DNA of 64,000 bases from NCBI RefSeq assembly GCF_030814475.1, contig NZ_JAUSVF010000001.1:1013001-1077000 (forward strand), given 5' to 3'. Below, piece by piece: positions 42,217-50,096 of this stretch (its first letter is position 1; each line of letters begins with the position of its first letter). This DNA comes from Pararhizobium capsulatum DSM 1112. GTDB lineage: Bacteria > Pseudomonadota > Alphaproteobacteria > Rhizobiales > Rhizobiaceae. The position numbers and the translations under genes were made by a program. Below the pieces are notes generated by a model. The model was not told the DNA's origin. It saw nothing but the letters and a program-made list of their open reading frames with translations, and did not search any database.

Positions 42217-45200
42217 ATGAACGGATCGCGACCGCACAATTCCCGCTCTGGTTCCCCGTCCTACGGTGGCGGCGCCTATGGCGAGCGCTCGTCTCTGGAT
42301 GCGCTGAACCGAACGATCGAAGGTCTCGAATCGCGCATCGAGGGTCTGATGGGTTCTGCAGCACGCGATCCCCGGCAGCGGCCGGTGGAGCGCGAGATGC
42401 CGCAACGACCCGATCCCGTTTCGGAAATCCTGCAGCGCCAGCGCACCCTTGCGGCCAGCCGCGACGTCGCACCGGATCGCCCTGCACCGCGGAGCATTCC
42501 TCCGGTTTCCCGCGCTCAGCCGTTTGCCGAAGAACGGCGCACATCGCCTCTGCGCGAGGCTCTCGCGCAGAGGGAAGCTCTTGCCAAGCGCGAGAGCCTG
42601 CCCACCCGCGAACCGCTGGTTGTCCGCCCGCAGCCGCCGCTGCGCGAACCTGTGATGCCGCGCGAAACCTATGCCTCGCGTCCCGCGGAGCCACGACCGG
42701 ATCCGGCCATTGCCGAGATCGCACAGTCGCTGCTCGGGCTGCGCCAGGAATTGAAGGCCGATATCGCCGAAGGCCTTTCTCGCGAGATGGCTGCGCTTCG
42801 CAACGAAATCCGTGGCATCACCGCCGAGGCTGCCCAGGGTCAGGTCGGGCTGGGAGATATCCGCAGCGATCTGCAGTGGCTGTCCGAAAGCATTACCCAG
42901 CTTGGCCGTCAGGCACCGCCCGCGCAGGCGGACGCGCTGAAGAGCGAGTTCGACGAACTGCGCGCGATGATTGAGGGCCTTTCCCGCGAAGATGGCATGC
43001 GTCGCATGGAAGACCGCTGGACCGCAGTCGAAAACCGCCTACAGCATTTCGATAGCAATCGTGATGACGAACTTGTGGCGCTTGCCTACCGGCTGGATGA
43101 GATCAAATCACAGATCGGTTCCGCCAACAGCTCGCCGGCCATTCATGCGCTGGAAGACAAGCTTGTCTCCATGGCGCAGGCCGTTGAAATGCTCGGCCGC
43201 CACATGCAGCCGGATGACAGCCACCTGTCGTCGCAATTCGCCGATCTCGACATCCGGCTGGACGAGATCAGCCGCGCCATCGTTACCAGCGGCCGTACCG
43301 CTTCGAGCATGGATGCCGCAGCCATCGACCGCGTCGAAAACCGCCTTGTCGACCTCGCCCATCAGATCGACATATTGTCGCGCCCGGTCGATACGGGCCT
43401 CGGCAATCGTATCGAAGCGCTGGCCGCCCGTGTGGATCAGCTTGCCAATGAAGAGGCGGCGGTTCGTCTCGAAGAGCGGCTTGACCAGCTTTCACTGATG
43501 TTCGAGCGCTCCCAGAAGAATGTGCAGCCGGACCTGACCGGTTATCTCTCCGATATATCGCGCAAGATCGATGCGCTCGATCAGGGTGACGTGAACGAGG
43601 CCCTGGCCGAGCGTCTTGACGATCTGGCCCGCCGTATCGACGCGCTGGACGCCCCGAGCGACCCCTATCCGATGGGCGAGCGCTTCGCCCGCCTGGAAGG
43701 CCAGCTTGCCGATATCGCCATCCGGCTGGAAGAAACGCATGCGGCGCCCTATGACGACAGCGTGGCCCTTCGTGGCCTTCAGGACCAGATTGCCAATCTC
43801 TCCGCGCTCGTCAACGAACCGCGCCCGGTTGCCGCCGCAAGCCTGCCGGTCGAATTCGAAGGCCGCATGACGGCATTGGAAGACTATCTCACGACAAGCG
43901 ATGAATACATCATCGAAGCCGCCCGCCAGGCCGCGGAAGCCGTGATGGAAGCCTACAACCGCAACGGCACGACCCCTTCGACCGGCGGCACCGACATGGC
44001 TGCGATTTCAGCGCTGGCCGGTGACCTCAAGACGCTCGAAGAGCTCAGCCGGTCGAGTGAAGAGCGCACCGCACGCACGTTCGAAGCGCTGCACGAAACC
44101 CTCGTCCATATTGCCGAAAAGCTGGAGCGACTTGAAGAGGGCAACCATTATCAGGAAGAGCCGCGGGCATTCGGTACGCGGGAATCGAGCTTTGCGCCGC
44201 CACAGATGCCGAAGGTCGCCGAGCCGGATTTGGAAGATCCGTTTGGCCCCGTAGAGCAGTATGAGCGTCTGAAGCGCGACATGCAGCAGCAGGCAAGCTC
44301 TGTTTCTCCCTCCCCGCTGATGCAGGCGGCGGCCGAAGAAGAGGTCGCCACGGCGCTTCTCGAAGTTGGCGAAGTCGGCGATCATGTTGCCCCCCAGGAA
44401 CCGCGTCCCGCCGTAAGGAAGAGCCTGCTCTCCGGCCTGACGAGACGTTTCTCCGGCAAGCGGGCGATCCCGGCCCGCACCGAAAATCGCCAGACCGTTG
44501 AGCCGACGCCGTCCATCGATGCTGCCGACACGATCGCGCCTGACGTTGCCAACGAGCTGCTTGAACCCGGTTCAGGCATGCCGGACGTCAAGAAAATCCT
44601 CGAGCGCGTCCGTGCCGGTCAGGCAAATCGGGGAATGCAGGGCATTGCCGCAGGTGAAGCCGACAAGGCTGATTTCATTGCCGCCGCGCGTCGTGCCGCT
44701 CAGCTCGCCGTTGAAGAATCCGACACGATCAGTCAGCGCGGCCGTGCAGCGGCGCCTGCTTCGTCGGTCAGCGGCGCTTTTGCCCGCCATCGCCGTCCCA
44801 TTCTCATGGCCGTCGGCGCGGTGCTGCTGGCCATCATGTCCTATCCGCTGGTTAACACGCTGATCCGTGGCGAGCGCACACCGGCGCCCGTTGCCGTGAT
44901 CGAACAGCAGGTCGAGGCACCGACGCAGGTTGAAGTGGCTTCCGCAGCAACGACACCGGCCGACGACGACATCGCACCGCTTTCGTCGCTTCAGCCGCAG
45001 GATGGCGATCTGGCGCCAACGGTTCCCGAAGCTTCCGCCGAGGTGCCGCAGGTGGACCCCGCTCAGGATGCAGCGGCTGCCTCTTCGCCCGTGACGCCGG
45101 CAATGGATGTCGAAACGCAGGCACCTGGGCAGGGCGGCGCCGATCTTTTGGCCACCACCACGGAACAGGCCTCCGGACAGGGAAGCTTCGCAGCCACGCC

Positions 45201-46107
45201 GCCGGAAACCAAGGCGGATGGTTTCGTCGCACTGCCCAAGCCGGTCCAGTCGATTGACGTTCCCGCCGAGATCACCCAGCCGGCGCTCGTTTCCGCTATC
45301 CGTGGCGGTGATCCGCTGGCCTTCTTTGAAGTCGGTGCCATCTACACAGAGGGTCGCGGCGTAAAGGTCGATCTCGTGGAAGCCGTCAAGTGGTATCAGC
45401 GCGCTGCCGATCAGGGACTGGTTCCTGCGGAATACCGCCTGGCAACGCTCTATGAAAAAGGCAGCGGCGTCACGCGTGATGCTGCCAAGGCGAAGGCGCT
45501 CTATCTGAGCGCCGCCGAAAAAGGCAATGCCAGCGCCATGCACAACCTTGCCGTCATCCTCGCCAATGGCGGCGATACACCTCCGGATTTTGCCGAGGCT
45601 GGCAAGTGGTTCGGCAAGGCGGCAGAACTCGGCCTGCGCGACAGCCAGTTCAACCTCGCAATCCTCTATGCGCGCGGTAACGGCCTGAAGCAGGATCTGG
45701 CAGAGTCCTACAAGTGGTTTGCGGTTGCAGCCAAGGGCGGCGATACCGACGCGGCCCAGAAGCGCGAAGACGTCGCCAAGGCGATGAAGCCGGAACAGCT
45801 GAAGGATGCGAAAGCCCGTTTCGAGAGCTGGAAGCCGGCGACGGTGGACGACAAGGCCAACAATGTGATCGTGCCCGATGCCTGGCTCGGCAAAAGCCCG
45901 TCGACGGCCACCGTCGATATGACCAGGGCTATTCGCAACATCCAGGCGATCCTCAACAACAATGGTTTCGATGCCGGCGTGCCAGATGGCAAGATCGGCG
46001 CGAAGACAGCATTGGCCATCACGGCCTTCCAGAAATCGATCGGTCAGGAGCCGACCGGCCAGATCAACGACGCTCTTGTCCGCGAGCTTCTGAAGCGAAA
46101 CGGCTAG
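42217..46107 (+). CDS. podJ: PodJ-like polar organiser: coiled coil, membrane helix, Sel1 repeats, peptidoglycan-binding domain
   Basis: A protein of about 1296 aa. Residues 1-170 are Pro/Arg-rich; about 170-640 contain long coiled coils with many heptads (for example FDELRAMIEGLSREDGMRRM, LEERLDQLSLMFERSQ). One membrane helix lies near 860-882 (ILMAVGAVLLAIMSYPLV). The periplasmic part has several Sel1 repeats (about 1038-1180; AVKWYQRAADQGLVPAEYRL) and ends with a PG-binding-1 domain (IQAILNNNGFDAGVPDGKIG). This is the PodJ architecture that marks an old pole in rhizobia. Start codons at 42196 and 42217 are both possible. It is divergent from the fad genes and monocistronic. Confidence 0.85.
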   Translation: MNGSRPHNSRSGSPSYGGGAYGERSSLDALNRTIEGLESRIEGLMGSAARDPRQRPVEREMPQRPDPVSEILQRQRTLAASRDVAPDRPAPRSIPPVSRAQPFAEERRTSPLREALAQREALAKRESLPTREPLVVRPQPPLREPVMPRETYASRPAEPRPDPAIAEIAQSLLGLRQELKADIAEGLSREMAALRNEIRGITAEAAQGQVGLGDIRSDLQWLSESITQLGRQAPPAQADALKSEFDELRAMIEGLSREDGMRRMEDRWTAVENRLQHFDSNRDDELVALAYRLDEIKSQIGSANSSPAIHALEDKLVSMAQAVEMLGRHMQPDDSHLSSQFADLDIRLDEISRAIVTSGRTASSMDAAAIDRVENRLVDLAHQIDILSRPVDTGLGNRIEALAARVDQLANEEAAVRLEERLDQLSLMFERSQKNVQPDLTGYLSDISRKIDALDQGDVNEALAERLDDLARRIDALDAPSDPYPMGERFARLEGQLADIAIRLEETHAAPYDDSVALRGLQDQIANLSALVNEPRPVAAASLPVEFEGRMTALEDYLTTSDEYIIEAARQAAEAVMEAYNRNGTTPSTGGTDMAAISALAGDLKTLEELSRSSEERTARTFEALHETLVHIAEKLERLEEGNHYQEEPRAFGTRESSFAPPQMPKVAEPDLEDPFGPVEQYERLKRDMQQQASSVSPSPLMQAAAEEEVATALLEVGEVGDHVAPQEPRPAVRKSLLSGLTRRFSGKRAIPARTENRQTVEPTPSIDAADTIAPDVANELLEPGSGMPDVKKILERVRAGQANRGMQGIAAGEADKADFIAAARRAAQLAVEESDTISQRGRAAAPASSVSGAFARHRRPILMAVGAVLLAIMSYPLVNTLIRGERTPAPVAVIEQQVEAPTQVEVASAATTPADDDIAPLSSLQPQDGDLAPTVPEASAEVPQVDPAQDAAAASSPVTPAMDVETQAPGQGGADLLATTTEQASGQGSFAATPPETKADGFVALPKPVQSIDVPAEITQPALVSAIRGGDPLAFFEVGAIYTEGRGVKVDLVEAVKWYQRAADQGLVPAEYRLATLYEKGSGVTRDAAKAKALYLSAAEKGNASAMHNLAVILANGGDTPPDFAEAGKWFGKAAELGLRDSQFNLAILYARGNGLKQDLAESYKWFAVAAKGGDTDAAQKREDVAKAMKPEQLKDAKARFESWKPATVDDKANNVIVPDAWLGKSPSTATVDMTRAIRNIQAILNNNGFDAGVPDGKIGAKTALAITAFQKSIGQEPTGQINDALVRELLKRNG

Positions 46108-46211
46108 AGCATGTCGCGCAAAAGTTTGCAGCGGTTTCGCGGTAACGACATGCGCAAAAACAAAGAGCTAAAGCATGGGAGCGAATCTGAAAGATCGCAA
46201 CGCGCTTTAAG
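46107..46211. repeat. Rhizobial intergenic repeat of a second type
   Basis: GAGCATGTCGCGCAAAAG ... ACGACATGCGC is one palindrome; AAGAGCTAAAGCATGGGAGC to CAACGCGCTTTAA forms a second pairing. The wording resembles a repeat often found 3' of rhizobial genes. It starts at the stop codon of the podJ-like gene and differs from the three RIME-like copies. Confidence 0.6.
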
Positions 46212-46522
46212 CGACACCTGCGGCCCCAATAATGCCGCAGACCGGCCGGAAAAGATCAGTTGGGCAGGCTAGGATTCGCTGGATTGGCCGCATCACGTAT
46301 TCCCATCTCGCTGGGAAGGAAGGAGTGGGCGGCAAAGGTAGCGAAACAGGTCTGACCGGCGATTTCAACGGGGCGTATCCCCATCTTGCTTTTCCAATCA
46401 TGGGCGGACGTTGAGAGCCGCCGCTATTGCGCCCTTTCCGGGCAAAAAATGAATTTGGATGCGGTCTCGCAGGCGCGTGATGGTGACGGGCGGCGTTGTA
46501 TCGGCTTATCGAGGTCTGCGTT
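46212..46522. other. Intergenic region before the TauE-type gene
   Basis: About 310 bp without a supported gene. It contains a perfect 7-bp hairpin CTGCGGC/GCCGCAG at 46218-46240 with no T-tract. The rest shows no clear signal. Confidence 0.45.
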
Positions 46523-47449
46523 GTGACGATCTACCTGCCCATAGCGGAACTGTCGGTCAATATATTGATCATCCTTGGCATGGGCGCGGCCGTCGGCTTT
46601 CTCTCGGGCATGTTCGGTGTCGGCGGCGGGTTCCTCATCACGCCGCTTCTGATCTTCTATAATATTCCTCCCGTCGTCGCGGTCGCGACCGGCGCCAACC
46701 AGGTCGTCGCATCCTCCATTTCCGGCGCGATCACTCATTTTCGACGCGGCACGATCGATATAAAGCTCGGAACCGTTCTCCTCTGTGGCGGTCTGGCGGG
46801 GGCAACCGTCGGCATATGGCTGTTTGCGCTGCTACGCCGGATCGGCCAGCTCGATCTCGTCATTTCGCTCGCCTACGTGCTGCTGCTTGGCACGGTCGGC
46901 TCCCTCATGCTGTGGGAGAGCATCAATGCGTTGCGTCGTGCCGCTCGCAATGAGCAGGTGACATTGAAACGCCCCGGCCATCACAACTGGGTGCATCGCC
47001 TGCCGCTCAAGATGCGGTTCAAGAAGTCGAAGATCTATCTCAGTATCATTCCCGTCGCGGGTCTGGGTTTCTGCATCGGCATCCTGACCTCGGTCATGGG
47101 TGTCGGCGGTGGCTTCATCATGGTGCCGGCCATGATCTATCTTCTTCGCATTCCGACGAACGTGGTTGTCGGCACCTCGCTGTTCCAGATCATCTTCGTC
47201 TCCGCCTATACGGTCATCGTCCAGGCCACGGCGAACTATACGGTTGATATCGTGCTGGCCTTCGTGCTGATGGTTGCGGGCGTGATTGGTGCACAATACG
47301 GCGTTCGGGTGGGCCAACGGCTGCGCGGCGAGCAGCTCAGGGCGCTGCTGGCGCTTCTCGTGCTTGCGGTCGGCATTCGCCTGGCGGTCGAACTCGTCAT
47401 CCCGCCGAAGGAAATCTATTCGGTCGTCTCGGCGGGGCTCGGTTACTGA
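46523..47449 (+). CDS. TauE/SafE-family sulfite/organosulfur exporter
   Basis: A 308-aa protein with about eight membrane helices and the paired Gly-rich motifs of the family: FLSGMFGVGGGFLITPLLIF and LTSVMGVGGGFIMVPAMIYL. The GTG at 46523 (VTIYLPIAEL) with GAGG ahead is chosen; an in-frame ATG nine codons earlier lacks support. The family exports sulfite, sulfoacetate or related anions. It overlaps the next gene by one base (TGATG), and this pairing with a TIGR02186 protein is common in alphaproteobacteria. Confidence 0.88.
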   Translation: MTIYLPIAELSVNILIILGMGAAVGFLSGMFGVGGGFLITPLLIFYNIPPVVAVATGANQVVASSISGAITHFRRGTIDIKLGTVLLCGGLAGATVGIWLFALLRRIGQLDLVISLAYVLLLGTVGSLMLWESINALRRAARNEQVTLKRPGHHNWVHRLPLKMRFKKSKIYLSIIPVAGLGFCIGILTSVMGVGGGFIMVPAMIYLLRIPTNVVVGTSLFQIIFVSAYTVIVQATANYTVDIVLAFVLMVAGVIGAQYGVRVGQRLRGEQLRALLALLVLAVGIRLAVELVIPPKEIYSVVSAGLGY

Positions 47450-48231
47450 TGCGCGCCCTGATCCTTGCCGTTTTGACGGTGCTGTTTCTGGCTCCCGTGG
47501 CGCAGGCGGAGCCTCCGGACTTTACCGAAAAGCTCGACATCGGCATCTCCACCGATGAAATTGCCATCACCTCGGATTTCCGCGGTGCCGACATCACCAT
47601 CTTTGGCGCGATCGATGGCTTCGATGCCGGGCTGCTGGCACAGGGCAAATACAATATCGTCGTTGCGCTGGAGGGACCGAAAGAGAGCTCGACCGTCCGC
47701 AAGAAGCAGCGGGTCTTCGGCATCTGGATCAACACGAGTTCGATGACTTTTGAACTCGTGCCGGAATCGTATTCGCTGTCGAGCACCCGCGACATCGAAA
47801 CGATCGCGCCGGCCGCGGACATGAACAACATGGGCATCGGCGTCAACCATATGCCGCTCACGCCCGTCGGCTACATCGGTGATGGCTCCGCTGTGGGCGA
47901 GTTCCGGGAAGCCTTCCGGCGTTTGCGCGAAACCAGCGGTGTCTATCAGCGTGATCCCGGCGGCGTGCAATTCATTTCCTCAAGCCTCTTCAAGGCCTCC
48001 GTCCGGCTGCCGGCCGACGTGCCGAATGGCGTCCATGTGGTGCGTGCCTATCTCTTCCGCGAAGGGATATTCGTCGCGGCAAAGGCTCTGCCGCTGCGCG
48101 TCGTCAAGACGGGCCTCGAGCAGGCGATCACGCGGGCTGCCCACGAAAGGCCGTTTCTCTACGGCATCGTGGCCGTGCTGCTTGCCGTGATTACCGGCTG
48201 GCTGGCCAGCATCGTCTTCCGTCGCGATTGA
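47449..48231 (+). CDS. TIGR02186 family membrane-anchored protein
   Basis: A 260-aa protein with a signal peptide (MRALILAVLTVLFLAPVAQA), a beta-rich periplasmic part (DIGISTDEIAITSDFRGADI, FGIWINTSSMTFELVPESY) and a C-terminal membrane helix (FLYGIVAVLLAVITGWLASI) ending in RRD. This is the TIGR02186 family, which is nearly always next to a TauE/SafE exporter and may help it. Its ATG overlaps the exporter stop. Confidence 0.86.
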   Translation: MRALILAVLTVLFLAPVAQAEPPDFTEKLDIGISTDEIAITSDFRGADITIFGAIDGFDAGLLAQGKYNIVVALEGPKESSTVRKKQRVFGIWINTSSMTFELVPESYSLSSTRDIETIAPAADMNNMGIGVNHMPLTPVGYIGDGSAVGEFREAFRRLRETSGVYQRDPGGVQFISSSLFKASVRLPADVPNGVHVVRAYLFREGIFVAAKALPLRVVKTGLEQAITRAAHERPFLYGIVAVLLAVITGWLASIVFRRD

Positions 48232-48291
48232 CCGGCTTTGCGCTTGCGCGAAAAAAGGTTATTGCGGACGCAGATACCAGGAGATTGATCG

Positions 48292-48528
48292 ATGAAGCCG
48301 ATTTTTGTTCAGCTGCAATGCGCACCGGGCAAGACCTATGAGGTCGCAGACGAGATCTACCGCAAGGAAATCGTCTCGGAAATGTATTCGACCAGCGGCG
48401 ACTACGACCTGATGATCAAGATCTACGTCGATGAGAGCCAGGATATCGGCAAGTTCATCAACGACAATATCGCCACGGTTCCGGGCATCAACAGGTCGTT
48501 GACGACGCTGACGTTCAACGCTTTCTGA
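48292..48528 (+). CDS. Lrp/AsnC ligand-binding-domain protein without DNA-binding part
   Basis: A 78-aa protein consisting only of the RAM domain: MKPIFVQLQCAPGKTYEVAD, IYRKEIVSEMYSTSGDYDLM, KIYVDESQDIGKFINDNIAT. The helix-turn-helix of full Lrp/AsnC proteins is absent. Such stand-alone domains form oligomers and bind amino-acid ligands; their targets are mostly unknown. AGGAG lies before the ATG. Confidence 0.88.
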   Translation: MKPIFVQLQCAPGKTYEVADEIYRKEIVSEMYSTSGDYDLMIKIYVDESQDIGKFINDNIATVPGINRSLTTLTFNAF

Positions 48529-48613
48529 CAGGCTTCAGAGAGCACCGCATCGGTCTGTCCTCTCGAAGATTGTCACGCTGCCGCTTTCTTGATTTTTTCT
48601 GGTTTGATCTTAT

Positions 48614-48633
48614 TGTAGTCACGCGTGATCACA
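48614..48633. promoter_or_regulatory. Imperfect palindrome upstream of the Phd/VapC module
   Basis: TGTAGTCACG-CGTGATCACA pairs at eight of ten positions. It lies 18 bp before the antitoxin start at 48652, the position expected for an autoregulatory operator. Confidence 0.45.
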
Positions 48634-48651
48634 AAAGATGGATCGAGGTCG

Positions 48652-48897
48652 ATGGTAAGCGTCAGGGATGCGAAAGCCGGGTTCTCCAATCTGGTGGACG
48701 AAGCCGTAAAGGGTGAATTCATCACCATCACGCGGCATGGAAAACCCGTTGCGGCCATCGTCAGCATCGAGGCGGCGGAGGCCGCTAAAAAGGTGCTGAA
48801 AAAGTCCCGGCCCAACTTCGGCGACTATCTCATGGATTTCCCCGGCGGGATCGAGTTCGAGCGCAATCCTTCGAAAATGCGTGATCTCGATCTATGA
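48652..48897 (+). CDS. Phd/YefM-type antitoxin
   Basis: An 81-aa protein: MVSVRDAKAGFSNLVDEAVK, then GEFITITRHGKPVAAIVSIE is the Phd/YefM DNA-binding and dimerisation fold; the acidic tail (about 55-81, FPGGIEFERNP) should bind the toxin. ATG 48652 with GAGG six bases ahead is chosen; an upstream GTG at 48625 is less likely. The stop overlaps the toxin start (ATGA), so both are coupled. Confidence 0.88.
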   Translation: MVSVRDAKAGFSNLVDEAVKGEFITITRHGKPVAAIVSIEAAEAAKKVLKKSRPNFGDYLMDFPGGIEFERNPSKMRDLDL

Positions 48898-49331
48898 GCG
48901 GTGGTTATCTGCTGGATACCAGCGTTCTGTCCCGCTTTGCACCGGGCCGCCCGGATGCGTCCTCCGAGCTACGGGAATGGATGCGGGATCACGGAGCTGC
49001 CGAGGCCCTTTTCATTTCTTCGATGACGATTGCGGAAATCGAAAAGGGCGTCTGCAAACTGGAACGCCAGGGTGCGGCTGCAAAGTCGAAACAGGTGCGC
49101 GCGTGGCTCGAAGGGATTGTCGCCACTTTCGAGGATCGAATATTGCCGATGGACACGGCAACGGCTGTTCTTGCGGGCGCGATAGAAGATGCAGCCGTTG
49201 GCAGGGGACGCAATCCCGGTCTCGCCGACGTCATTATCGCCGCCACGGCACAGCGCTCGGGCCTGACGGTCGTGACCGACAACGTCCGCCACTTCGAGGA
49301 ACTCGCTGTGCCGTTCGAACGACCGGTTTGA
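48894..49331 (+). CDS. vapC: PIN-domain VapC-type toxin
   Basis: A 145-aa PIN ribonuclease. The acidic residues are all present: Asp in YLLDTSVLSRFA, Glu in MTIAEIEKGVCKL, Asp in NPGLADVIIAATA and Asp in TVVTDNVRHFEEL. VapC toxins often cut initiator or elongator tRNA or rRNA; the target is unknown here. It overlaps the antitoxin gene by four bases and ends six bases before the convergent pdeM gene. Confidence 0.9.
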   Translation: MSGGYLLDTSVLSRFAPGRPDASSELREWMRDHGAAEALFISSMTIAEIEKGVCKLERQGAAAKSKQVRAWLEGIVATFEDRILPMDTATAVLAGAIEDAAVGRGRNPGLADVIIAATAQRSGLTVVTDNVRHFEELAVPFERPV

Positions 49332-49336
49332 TGCGT

Positions 49337-50062
49337 TCACCCCACCAGATTGCCAAACGGCACCGAATAAATCCGGTCGCGGCCGAGCAGGTGGGCGATG
49401 AGGCGAGGGCGGTCGAAGAGGCCGGTCAGCGCCTTGTGTCGAAGGTCAAGGCCGCCGGTGGTGACGCCGAACGCGGGCATGATCAGCCGGATGCCATCGG
49501 TCGCAAAGCAGGCGCGGCGAACGCGCTTTTCGCGGCGGACAACCGTCGCGGCGGGATGCAGGTGCCCGGCGATTTCCCCAGGGGCATTCTCGGTGGCAGG
49601 TTCATGGCGGAAGACGAGATTGGAGAGGCGCAGTATGTCCATCGATACGCCCGGCAGGGTCATCGCGCCGTCAGGGTCATGATTGCCGTTGATCCAGATC
49701 CATTCGCGCCCGCGCGCCACGTCCTCGATCATGCCACGGAATTGCGGTGGCATCAGGCTCGAGCCCACCCGATCGTGAAAATTGTCACCGAGGCTGATCA
49801 CGATCTTCGGGTCGTGTCGGGCGATGATGGCCTCCAGGATGCGAAGGGTGGCAAGCGTGTCGTAGGGTGGCAGCATCATGCCGCGCCGCGCAAAGGCCGA
49901 GCCTTTTTCCAGATGCAGGTCGGAGACCACAAGCGCACCGAGATCGGGCAAAAGCAACCCACCCAGCGGGTCGCAGAAGCCGGCGATCCCGTTGATCTCG
50001 ATGCGGTCCGAAAGCGCCGGATAGGCGGATGCGGTCTTGGTGGCATAGGCGAGGCGGTGCAT
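49337..50062 (-). CDS. pdeM: Ligase-associated DNA damage response phosphoesterase PdeM
   Basis: A 241-aa calcineurin-like phosphoesterase. Metal motifs: VVSDLHLEKGS, VISLGDNFHDR, WINGNHDP, and the later GEIAGHLHPAATV. The length and C-terminal Leu/Arg-rich region match the ligase-associated PdeM group, which accompanies an Lhr-type helicase and often an ATP-dependent ligase and a nuclease. Here it follows the helicase on the same strand after 34 bp. Confidence 0.88.
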   Translation of the reverse strand: MHRLAYATKTASAYPALSDRIEINGIAGFCDPLGGLLLPDLGALVVSDLHLEKGSAFARRGMMLPPYDTLATLRILEAIIARHDPKIVISLGDNFHDRVGSSLMPPQFRGMIEDVARGREWIWINGNHDPDGAMTLPGVSMDILRLSNLVFRHEPATENAPGEIAGHLHPAATVVRREKRVRRACFATDGIRLIMPAFGVTTGGLDLRHKALTGLFDRPRLIAHLLGRDRIYSVPFGNLVG

Positions 50063-50096
50063 GTCTTCCTGTTGTTTCTATCGTGGCGCAGCCGGG

